Source: Pigoraptor vietnamica (Eukaryota > Opisthokonta > Filasterea). Taken from it: DNA of 13,129 nucleotides. Under the pieces are notes generated by a model. The model was not told the DNA's origin. It ran no database searches and saw nothing but the letters and a program-made list of their open reading frames with translations. Both the position numbers and the translations under genes were made by a program. The stretch is taken from assembly GCA_943704525.1 (NCBI GenBank), contig CALSCQ010002784.1, positions 1 through 13,129 on the forward strand, in the 5' to 3' direction. Positions 1-8,713 of this stretch are shown piece after piece (positions within the stretch are counted from its first letter, which is position 1; each line of letters starts with the position of its first letter).

Positions 1-160
<160 letters not shown>

Positions 161-520
161 CGTGTGGTGAATACGAACAGTACTGTTTTTTTGTGGATAA
201 ATGGACGAAAAACAAAGGAAAACACTGTGCAACAAGAACATGGCACACACCCCGGATGAACACTCGATCTCAGCCGTGGCAGTTTTCTTCAGTTCGCTGG
301 TGCCCTCGCACTGTCGACTGCCGGTCAGCTGGGGATGCGGCACGGCTATGTGCGGGCAAGAGGGTCAATGGCTTGCCGTTTTATATGCCTACACTGAGAG
401 TATTACAACGGCTTTCACGCGAAGTGACCGCCGGGTTTGAAAACAAGCGTGACACAGTGAGCCCTCAACACCCGGGCTAACTGAAATCGGCCGAATGGCC
501 AGTCAACCGGCACACACGGC
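161..520. other. Intergenic stretch downstream of the metalloprotease gene
   Basis: I see no convincing gene here. The short open frames on both strands have no recognisable domain, no splice-linked partner and no codon pattern like the neighbours. The part next to 520 presumably holds the 3' untranslated region and poly(A) site of the minus-strand gene, but no clear AATAAA is visible. On the minus strand a TATAAA word sits at 380-385. It could belong to a promoter of a gene to the left, but no coding sequence follows it inside the window. Confidence 0.5.
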
Positions 521-3500
521 TTATGTGCACGAGGTGCCCTTGCACGAGCGCGACGTGGACGGCTTCGTCAGGGTGCTGCAGTACGAGAGATTCACCTGCA
601 AATGCGGGGGAAAAAAAGTGAGAAACGAGAGGGTGACGGAGAGGGCGGGACTGATCAGTCCGGACACCAGTGACACTCACCGACGTCTTCTTATAGGGTT
701 CCTGGCACTGGAGCGTGCCCGTCTGAGTGCCCGTGCCGCACTTGACAGAGCAGGGGCCGTAGTTGACAACGGCGTACGCACACACGTCCGCGTTGCACGG
801 CTGCGTCTGCGTCGGCTTGGCGACGCCTGCGCAATACGACGCGTCGAGGACCGAATTGTCCGCCGGGTCGTGGCACTCGAAGGCGCTCGGCGACTGCGTG
901 CCGCCGTTGCAAGGCGCGGAGCAGGCCGTGTAGTTGGTGACCCACCAAAAGCACGGCGTGTCCAACTTGCACGATTGCATGTACGGCGGGCGGGCACCGA
1001 GGCAGTTGCTCTCGTCGGTCTGCGATGGAGGGCGGAGAGGCGAGGGCTGTTAGACACAAGCAACTGGGAAGATGCGAGACCAGCCCCTACGCGCGCTGTC
1101 CGCTGTCAAATCCAAGGGCTTGCATCACTGTTACAACTGTTACAAGCATACGCGCGGCAAGTGCACAGTGACGCACCCAGGGATAGTCCGGGTTGTTCGG
1201 GTTGGTGCAGAAGTAGTATTGGTACTGCGCAGAAGAGCAAGGGGTAATTAGCGACAGCCTGCCTTTGCATAAAGCTACGGAACCCTTCCGTCGAGTTCGG
1301 TCCGCCAGTAAAGAAAGAAAGAAAGGAGCGACGCCTGACTCAATATCGACTCATTCGGCTTACCTTTTGGCCGATTCCGCACGAGCCATAGCATGGGCTT
1401 TCTTCCTCCATCGACCACGTGCACTTGAGAGGATTGCACGAACGCGTCTCGTTCTTCGAGCGGTTCGGCGAAGGGACAGTCTTTCCGTTGCAGCCGCTGT
1501 CCGGAACCGTCGTCCCGTTGCTCAACTTGCACGTGTAAACGCGCCACTGCGTTCCGTTGTTGCAGTCCTTCGAGCACGACGTCCAGTTGGAGGCGACCCA
1601 GCTGCCGCACAGCGTGCCATTGCATGCGCGGGACGTCGACGGCGCTGTCTGACCGCTGCAGTACTTGACGTCGACCTGCACGACAAGAAAAGGGGAAATG
1701 GGCCAGTGAGTAACAGTGCGCGTGTCAATCGAAGACATCGGTGACATGGCGCGCAGTCGCAATACCTTCTGGTTGTTGTACGGCTCCTGGCACTGGACCT
1801 CGCCCTTCTGCGTCCCCGTTCCGCATGACACGCTGCATGCACCGTAGTTGGCGACGACATACCCGCATGCCTTCGTGTTGCACGCCACCGTCGCGTTCGA
1901 CTTCTTCAGTCCGTTGCAGTTGCTCTCCGCCACAGCAGCGCCCGCCGTCGTCTGGCACGCGTACGCAGCCGGAGATTGCGTCCCGGAGTTGCAAGGCGAC
2001 GTGCAGTCCGTGTAGCGAGTGACAGCCCACTGGCACGTCGAAGGGCCCGTGCAGGACGCCGTCGACGCGGGCTTCGTGCCGCAGAGATCCGCATTCACCG
2101 CCTATAAACAGCCGCACAAAACCTTTGATCAGAATCGACCACGTGCGCACACACGAGTGACGATAAACTCGCCGACACTCACCGCTTGCCGAGTGTTGCC
2201 GTTGATGCACGTATACGTCAGCGTCTGCGTGCCGCTCCCGCACACTGCGCTGCAGTCGCTCTTCGACGTTAGCTGCCACGCGCACTTGAGCGGATTGCAC
2301 CCCCGCACGGTAGAAGGAGGTGTGCTCCCGGCGCACGCGTCGTTCGGAAGCGTCTGTCCCGCCGCACTCAAGCACGCGTACGTGCGCGTCTGCGTGCCAT
2401 TGTTGCACTCCTTCGAGCACGTCGACCAGTCCGAAGGCACCCAGCCACCGCAAGTCGTGCCCTCGCACGCACGCGATGTCGAAGGTGCCGGTCCGCTGCA
2501 GTACTTCAGGTCGACCTACAAATGGAAGGCGACAGATTCAGACGTCACACTCGGCCGAAGACGAGGGAGCCGTCGTACAGCGTGCGCACAATTCGACAAT
2601 TATCAATGGCCGCGCACCTGCTTCGAGCCGTAAGGTTCCTGGCACTGAAGCTCGCCCTTCTGCGTGCCTGTTCCGCACGTCGCGCTGCATGCACCGTAGT
2701 TGACGACGACGTACGCGCAGTTCTTGGCGTTGCACGCGACCGTCGTCGTGGGCTTCGTCAGCCCGTTGCAGTTGAACTCGGGGACAGCGACGCCTCCCGA
2801 CACACAAGAGAACGTTGCAGGCGACTGCGAGCCACCATTGCACGGCATCGAGCAGGCCGAGTATGACGTCACGGTCCACTGGCACGTGGACGCGCCGACA
2901 CAGGCCACTGTTGTCGACGGCATCGTGCCGCACAACGTCGTCGACGACGCCTATCACGGTATCAGTGTGTCGTTTGGTCAGGAACAATGGTGTCGTTCGC
3001 AAGCAGATAGAAGGAGCAAATGTAAAACCACAAGGTGGGTGAGAAGGTAAGGGGTGTGTGACTGGAGTGAATGAGCAGAACATACCAGCTGTCCGTTGTT
3101 GGGGTTGCGGCAGACGTACGTGACCGTTTGCGTACCGCTTCCGCACAGCGCGGAACAGTCCGTCCTGGTAGAGATCTCATACGCGCACTTGAGAACATTG
3201 CACGGCCTCACAAGAGGAGAGGGCACCGCCTGCCCCGCACACGCGCCATCGGGGAGAACAGCGCCGGCGGCACTCTGGCATTGATACGTGCGCGTTTGCG
3301 TGCCATTGTTGCACTCGAGCGAGCACTTGGACCAGTCGGACGGGACATTCGTGCCGCACGTGGTGCCCGTGCACGCGCGCGTGGTCGAGGGCTTCGTCAG
3401 TGTGCTGCAGTAGCTGCCGTCCACCTGCATATCCCAAACCACCAAAGTGAGTGAATCAGATTGCACAATAATTAGCTATGAACGGCGTCCCGCGCCCCCA

Positions 3501-3771
3501 CCGTGGCAGACCCGTAGGGCTCCACGCACACGAGCGTGCCTTGCTGCTGCCCGGCGCCGCAGAGTGCGTTGCAGTCCCCGTAATTGATCACGCTGTAGTA
3601 GCACGCGTTGGCATTGCACGCCTGTGTCGTCGTCGGCTGCGCAATCCCAGCGCACTTGGACGCGTCCACCAAAACATTGTTCGAGTCGCGGCACTCGAAC
3701 GTCGCCGGCGCCTGCGTGCCTCCGTTGCACGGCTTGTTACAGGCCCCGTACGACGTAATCTTCCAGCTATA
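521..3771 (-). repeat. Coding array of 14 TSP1-like repeats (higher-order period of four)
   Basis: Fourteen cysteine-rich units of about 50-65 residues follow the EGF-like module across exons 4-12. They fall into four types that recur in order. A: TSYxxCxxPCNGGTQ. B: VNYGxCxxxCGxGTQ. C: SDWSxCSxECNNGTQ. D: xxDCSAxCGSGTQ. The order is ABCD ABCD ABCD AB, with the third D strongly diverged. All introns of the array are phase 0 and interrupt the second half of B or D repeats. The tryptophans and arginines that stack in classical TSP1 domains are mostly missing, but the six-cysteine spacing is largely kept. This is the part expected to bind matrix or glycans. Confidence 0.88.
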
Positions 3772-6110
3772 CGTCACCGCCGCGACGCAGTCGTCTCCCG
3801 ACGTTCCGTCCACGCACCGGCACTTCCCCTCCACGCACTTTCCCAGGTTGTTCGCGGCTCCGCACGTCGTGCTGCAGTCCATGCGCGCGCAGTAGTCGCG
3901 CACGTTCGGGCATACGAACGTTGCGCCGTCGGCCGTCCGCACCGTGTCGCCCTCGTTGTAGCAGTCCACGTTGTACGAGCCGTAGGTGAAGCGCAGCAGC
4001 CACTGGCTGTTGATCGTGCCGCAGATCATCGCAAGGCAATTGCCCCTGAGGTTGGAGTAGCCCGGAAGCACCCCCATGATGCAGCGCTCCCCGTTCTGTA
4101 TGTTGCACCCGGAGTTGCTGAAACCCGTCCAGTAGGGGCAGAAATCGCCGATGTCCGAGGTGCCGCCGACCGCCGGGTTCGAAAAGTATTGGAACTGCGC
4201 GGGGAGGCTCGACGTGTATGTCGCCCGCGCGCAATAGCCGAAGGAGTAGCCGTCCGCAGTGCAGCCGACGCCGCACGTGCCGGCCTTGGCCGAGTCAACG
4301 GAGCAGGTGCTTCCGGTGGCCTGGTAGTTGCCGAGGCAGAAATTCTTGCGGAAATTCGACGTCGTCTGCCCGTTGGAGAGCGAGAGGCAGCGCAGCATGT
4401 GGAACGCGCACCCCGCGTTGTGGCCCCAACCGAGCGTGGACGCCTGGCTGTAGTCGACCCGGTACCTGCAAGCGTACGGCACAACGTCAGTCGACGGTTG
4501 GCGGTTGCAAACATAATACTCCAAAAACCCACCAGTTGCTGTCCTCGTACGCCGCGAGCGTCAGCGTCGAGATCATGGCGTTCGGCTTCGAGACGCCCGT
4601 CATGTACTCGTTCATGAAGATGCGCTCCTCCCAGTGGCTGCCCGCCGTCCCCGAACCGCCGCCGTCCTCGATCTCGGCGCCGTCGAGCGACGTGCATCCC
4701 GAGTGCTGGCGCACCTCCGCAACGACCTTCTCCGTCACCATTTTCTGGACCGTCTTTGCAAGGTACGTATCTGAGTACGTCTTGATTGTGCGCTGGTACG
4801 ATGCGTCGGCTGTGCTCGGGGTGCCGCTTGAGCTGCGCGCAGTCCGCGGGTTGCCGTTCGCATCCCTGGGGGCAACCGAGGGTGAGGAAGAAGGGTAGGT
4901 TGGCGAACTGATCAACACTGAACGTGGACGACAGCAGTCGATTGCAAGCCGCACTAAAACAAGAACCGTCTCGCTTACCTGTAGTAGGGGTAGAGGCCCG
5001 CCGAGAAAACGAGCGCGTGCGTCAGCTCGTGAAGCGTCGTCATGTAGAAATCGTACAGTCTGTTCGCATCAAGCAGCTTGGGGCAGAAGTTGACCTGCGA
5101 GGGGACGGAGAGCGATGAGTGGCAATCAACAGAGACTCAGAGACGGCTAAGTTTCGTGCCGGCGTGGGGGGAAAAAGATCGTGCAGTTGGCGCCCGTCGG
5201 CCGAACGCACGAAACACATACACCAAGTCAGGCCACGGGCGATCGCACACGCGACGCCGGCGCGGGGACGAGCGCAGCATATTAATAAGTGTAATGAGAG
5301 CAGACTCACCGTTCCGGCAATGGGCCTGTCGTACTGGTCCTGGGCGCAGTGCTGCGCAAAGGCAAGCACGTTCGATCCGCAGCCGTTCGACGTCGCCGTC
5401 ACGTACAGGATGAAGTCGGCGTCCGCCACACCCGCACCCGCGGGCGAAATGACCGTTCCCGTGCCGCTGCAGCCCGTGTACACGCGCGCCTCGGAGAGGT
5501 GGTCGGCAGGAATCGACACCTTGCCGCACATGGGCGACGACTCGTACCCGGCGCACTTGATGCCGCCGGCGCACATGTAGTAGCTGTTGCAGAAGCGGCT
5601 GATGCGGAGGGGTCCGCTGACGGGAACGACGCGCAGAATGCTCCCGAGGGTCTGGATCGCGGCGGGCACCAGCTGGCTCTTGATGAGATTCGCCGTGGTC
5701 GTCGTCAGCTCCCCGTTGGTCGCCGGGTCGACGTTCGCGAAGAACGCCTTGACGCGGAACGGCTTGAACGAGGCGCTGTCGAGCGCGCGCCGGTTGCGTC
5801 CCGCCGACTCGTCCCACGGGTGGTCCGCGTACGACACGTGCGAGGGGGCGCTTTTGATGTCCTTGACAATCTCGTCGTGGATGCACGCGTGCTTGGTGTG
5901 CGGCACGTCGGTGTTGCGCCTGCCGATGAGCGGGTGCGCGGGCATTTCGAAGCCGTGCATGTGGCCGTTCGGAACGAAGGCATCGTGGGGATCCACCTGG
6001 GATGGCGCGCCCTGAGCGGCGTCCGGCGCGAGCGCTGCGACGACGAGGGCAACGGTCGCCGCGGCCAAAGCCACCCACGCGGGGCGGCGTTGCGCACGGC
6101 GATACGGCAT
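521..6110 (-). CDS. Secreted leishmanolysin-like (M8) metalloprotease with EGF-like module and 14 TSP1-like repeats
   Basis: Twelve exons (minus strand): 6110-5310, 5094-4979, 4865-4533, 4465-3502, 3424-3086, 2950-2618, 2515-2183, 2101-1766, 1675-1364, 1224-1177, 1019-681, 595-521, giving about 1442 residues. All junctions keep frame and have GT/AG ends. The chosen Met is followed by a basic then hydrophobic signal peptide (residues about 1-34). An in-frame start 17 codons upstream (6161) would bury it. The propeptide carries HACIHDE (74-80), a likely cysteine switch, and RNRR (105-108), a furin-like site. The zinc site is HELTH (289-293), with the third histidine in GSHWE (H383) and the Met-turn in EYMTG (M394), as in family M8. 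The conserved cysteine-rich part follows, then an EGF-like module (about 614-643) and the TSP1 array (about 650 to the end). The protein stops just after a TSP1 cysteine, with no membrane segment or GPI-like tail, so secretion is inferred. Expected role: extracellular proteolysis or matrix/cell-surface binding. The substrate is unknown. Confidence 0.9.
5017..5031 (-). other. HEXXH zinc-binding site of the M8 protease (exon 2)
   Basis: These five codons read His-Glu-Leu-Thr-His, within the context TTLHELTHALVFS. The two histidines are the expected zinc ligands and the glutamate the catalytic base of zincin proteases. Exon 2 is only 116 nt and consists almost entirely of this helix, flanked by GTAAGC and CAG splice signals. 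All expected catalytic residues are present, so the enzyme is predicted to be active. Confidence 0.93.
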
Positions 6111-6304
6111 GCTGTGGGTCCGTTCACGGGGTATTACCAATAAGCCGGTCCTGACAAGCATAGGTGTGAGAGTGGTGAGGATAAATAGGTACCCGCCTTC
6201 CTACCGGGCTTCTGGATCCGGGTCAGCGGCAACTGCCGGCTGTGTACACGACAGGCTGCGTAAACGGGGGGGGAGAGGAGAGTGTGTGCGCGCGCAATGC
6301 GCCG

Positions 6305-6343
6305 GTGTGTGTGCGTGTGTGTGCCGTGTGTGTGCGTGTGTGT
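6305..6343. repeat. (TG)n-rich microsatellite
   Basis: Interrupted GT/TG dinucleotide run with GC and CC interruptions in the intergenic space upstream of the protease gene. Alternating purine-pyrimidine sequence of this kind can adopt Z-DNA, though nothing here shows that it does. Confidence 0.9.
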
Positions 6344-6546
6344 TGGGTACGCGCAGTGACGTTCGCTGGCCCAACCGAGCCATGTGTACGAAACGGCCGG
6401 GCATATTCGATCTCTCAAAAACTGAGGAAACGGCGATTTTCACGTGACTTGATTTGGCAGTCCACGCGGCCTATTCTGGCAGCTACGCTTAAAAAATGCC
6501 TGAAAAGGAAAAGGGCGGACAGGTGTGTGGGCGTCAGACCTTCAAA

Positions 6547-6563
6547 GGGTTGCGCAGCAACCC
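6547..6563. repeat. Perfect inverted repeat (7-bp arms, 3-nt loop)
   Basis: The arms GGGTTGC and GCAACCC flank a GCA loop. It lies in intergenic DNA 436 bp upstream of the protease start codon and is not part of a tRNA-like fold that I can recognise. There is no T-run after it. Confidence 0.7.
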
Positions 6564-6873
6564 GTGGAACGCTGGGAATACACCAATTGGAGAGATCGCC
6601 GAATGTGCGTGCACTCGAGAACACCCACCAACTTGAGAAGTCGTTTTTCGCCGATTGCAGCAACTCAAACGGCGCGCTGCCTGTCGTTTTCGGCGATTGC
6701 AGCCGGTCACCGCCGCAGGACAAAACTGACCCACCAACGCAAACCCCTCGGCGTCCCGACTGCCCTGTATCAGGCAGTATACGACACGGCTGCTTCAGTG
6801 AGCCGGCCATAGTCGGCAACCGAACGCGCACTCATCATGGGGACGTGAGAGTCAACATTGGGATCAGCCGGAG

Positions 6874-8090
6874 TCAGCGTTGGGACCAGAGAGTCAGCAA
6901 CCGGAATCTGAAACCGCGGCTGAGACAATACATTTTAGTCACCAAAAATCGCTGCCCATCGGCTGACTGACTTCGGTGCAATGGGCCTACTGCTGTGGTG
7001 CAGAGTAGCCAAGGCCAAGCTCGGGGTACTGACGCGGCGGCTCGCCAAGATCCGCCGACAACACTGTGAGGTCGATGTTCTGGACGCGTCCGAGCCACAT
7101 TGCCTACACGACGGGCACAGGCCGGCGACACCCATGATGAGAACGAGTCGGCTGAGCATGCATGCAAACTGGCGGGACACTGCCGCCCGAGGTCCAAAAG
7201 CTGCAGTCATGCGCCACAGCTACTTTGCATACTAGTGTACCCGGACGGCGTGACGCAGCGAGGCGCTCTCACCCTGTGCGTGTGGTCCTCGATTTCGTGG
7301 CGCGTAAGCGGGTGAATAAGAATGGTGAGGTCGCCGCGGTTCAGCATGAAGAACGAGAGGGCAGCCGCGACAGACTCGCGCGGCACCCATGTCTGCGCAC
7401 ATAAGAGGCCGGCTCTCGCATTAGAAGACAGAAGTGCGCTCAACGGCACGGCCGTCTTCAATTATGAATATAGACGAGGTCGGCGAGTGCCGAGGTGTAG
7501 AGTACGCAACGACGTGCGACTGACCAACCTCAAACGAACCAATGGGATGGGGTCCGACAGGGCCCTGCGTTGAGGGATGCCAGAAACACGTCAAGAGTCC
7601 GATCCAACACTACAGGCCACATTGCATAGGCCAGGATGGAATCATGCGATGCGAAGGCGTCGCGCGCGCACGGCACTTGGCGCACCTCATTGAAGTACGG
7701 GATGTTCGACACGTTCACAGCGGGAATCACGTCATTCGTTATGCCGTTGAAAACAACAACCATTCGACCCGACTCGACTTCTTGCAGCAGCTTGTAGCGG
7801 AGGGAAAGGGCCGCATCGCGAGACGCCTTGTTCGTTTGGTACCAGTACGTATGGAAATGCCTATAGGTGACAAAGCACGTAAGACGCTGTTGTCCGATCA
7901 CGGCAAGCGAACGTTACACACGCTGATCTACCCACCACTCCTTAATGTCGGGGTCGTCGAAGCGGATGCTCTCGGGGTCGATGGGCTTGACAAAGCTGTG
8001 CGTCGTGAAATACTCCGTCCCAGCTATGTCGTGTGCGAGCGCGGAGCCCGCGAGCACAACAAGCACGGCAATCGCGGTGAGCGCCCTCAT
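6874..8090 (-). CDS. DOPA 4,5-dioxygenase family protein with signal peptide
   Basis: Exons (minus): 8090-7936, 7860-7686, 7564-7529, 7392-7273, and a less certain last exon 7200-6874. The first 162 residues are well supported. The start MRALTAIAVLVVLAGSALA is a clear signal peptide. The family block then runs across the junctions: EWW/HFHTYWYQ (Trp codon split by intron 1), LRYKLLQEV, the 12-codon exon 3 (GPVGPHPIGSFE), WVPRES, FFMLNRGDLTILIHPLT and EIEDHTHR. The paired HFH, GPHP, IHP and DHT histidines are hallmarks of this family, whose characterised members open catechol rings (extradiol cleavage of DOPA) using a metal. Exon 5 begins LLDLGRQCP, which fits the usual family ending, but the roughly 100-residue tail after it is unlike the family, so the true stop may lie earlier or after another intron. 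Secretion or vesicle targeting is inferred from the leader. The natural substrate is unknown. Confidence 0.8.
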
Positions 8091-8127
8091 TTTTCGCGAA
8101 TAACAGGCGCAGATTACGACTCACCCA

Positions 8128-8133
8128 TTTATA
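8128..8133 (-). promoter_or_regulatory. TATA box of the dioxygenase gene
   Basis: The minus strand reads GATATAAATGG, with TATAAA ending 38 nt before the dioxygenase ATG (8090). If transcription starts about 30 nt downstream, the 5' untranslated region would be only around 10 nt. The sequence and position fit a core promoter; function is inferred. Confidence 0.6.
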
Positions 8134-8242
8134 TCCTCACGAGATTTGCTGTGAAAGCGCGTGTGTTGGCGCGCACGGCAGTAGCATCAACAAACGGAAC
8201 TCGGGGAGAATCCCAAAGTGATTGCGTAACAAGCACCCCGGA

Positions 8243-8620
8243 TGAAATTTTCAATATTGCTTCATTAGTATATAATTAACCAGTATATCCATTATTAGAT
8301 AAAATATACTCGCATAGCCTAATAAGTACCTATTGCAACTCACGTGGAATTGACGTCAGAGTTGGCCAATGGCATTGATTTCCCATTTTTACTTGAGTTT
8401 TGTCCATTTTTCGACAGTTTTGCGCCATTGCTCAATACCTTATCAGTCGACACAATGAGTCCAGGCGTCGACGGCCCATTAATTTGAACTGTTGGATAAA
8501 TTTGCCTCACTTTGCCCAGTCGCTTCAATTAATTTTGAGTCCAGGTGCCGATAGCACATTTAATTTGAAACTGATTGCCAATTTCTGGCCCAATTTCCCA
8601 ATCTTTTCAATTTAATTTTC
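8243..8620. other. AT-rich island in the head-to-head intergenic region
   Basis: Base composition changes sharply to AT-rich between about 8243 and 8620, unlike the GC-rich surroundings. I see no coding potential: the longest open frames here are built of repeated sequence. The island lies between the divergent dioxygenase and J-domain genes. It may be a decayed mobile element or satellite fragment; no terminal repeats or transposase are visible. Confidence 0.7.
8457..8619. repeat. Two-copy imperfect tandem repeat, about 80 bp
   Basis: Copy 1 (8457-8536, 80 bp) and copy 2 (8537-8619, 83 bp) both begin GAGTCCAGG, share an internal TTAATTTGAA block, and end with TTCAATT followed by AATTTT. They abut exactly. 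A still more diverged partial copy may start at 8395 (GAGTTTTGTCC). No match to a known element is claimed. Confidence 0.75.
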
Positions 8621-8713
8621 GGATGGCCGGTGAGTCCTGCTAATGGGCAAGTATGGCGGGCACACGTGCGGACATGGACAATGGCCAGCGGAGCGTTTTG
8701 GGTATGCGTGCCC

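Larger units (their letters stand above)
6111..6873. other. Intergenic region upstream of the metalloprotease gene
   Basis: No gene is supported here on either strand: open frames are low-complexity or lack any domain. The right part could include 3' untranslated sequence of the dioxygenase gene, and the left part should hold the protease promoter. A TATTTA word on the minus strand (6187-6182) lies about 75 nt before the protease ATG and is a weak TATA candidate. The stretch also contains a TG-rich microsatellite, a 17-nt perfect hairpin at 6547-6563, and degenerate direct repeats near 6580-6710 and 6846-6905. Confidence 0.6.

Noticed and set aside
495-1247. Plus-strand open frame of 250 codons
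   Set aside because: It is a shadow of the TSP1 exons on the minus strand: Arg/Ala-rich, no domain, and it crosses the minus-strand introns without any signal.
3478-4617. Long open frame of 379 codons on the plus strand
   Set aside because: It is exactly antisense to exon 4 of the metalloprotease, is rich in Arg/Ala/Val as expected for the complement of GC-rich coding DNA, and shows no domain. The minus-strand reading has clear M8, EGF and TSP1 motifs.
5137-6078. Second minus-strand frame of 313 codons over exon 1 of the protease
   Set aside because: Arg-rich out-of-frame reading of the same exon; the other frame has the signal peptide and M8 motifs and joins in phase to the HELTH exon.
6242-6970. 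Plus-strand open frame of 242 codons in intergenic DNA
   Set aside because: It begins in the TG microsatellite (Cys/Val repeats), contains the short degenerate repeats, and has no recognisable domain or splice-linked exons.
249-8246. CACCCCGGATGAA shared near 250 and 8234
   Set aside because: A 13-base identity is expected about this often by chance in 13 kb, and the flanks do not extend it.
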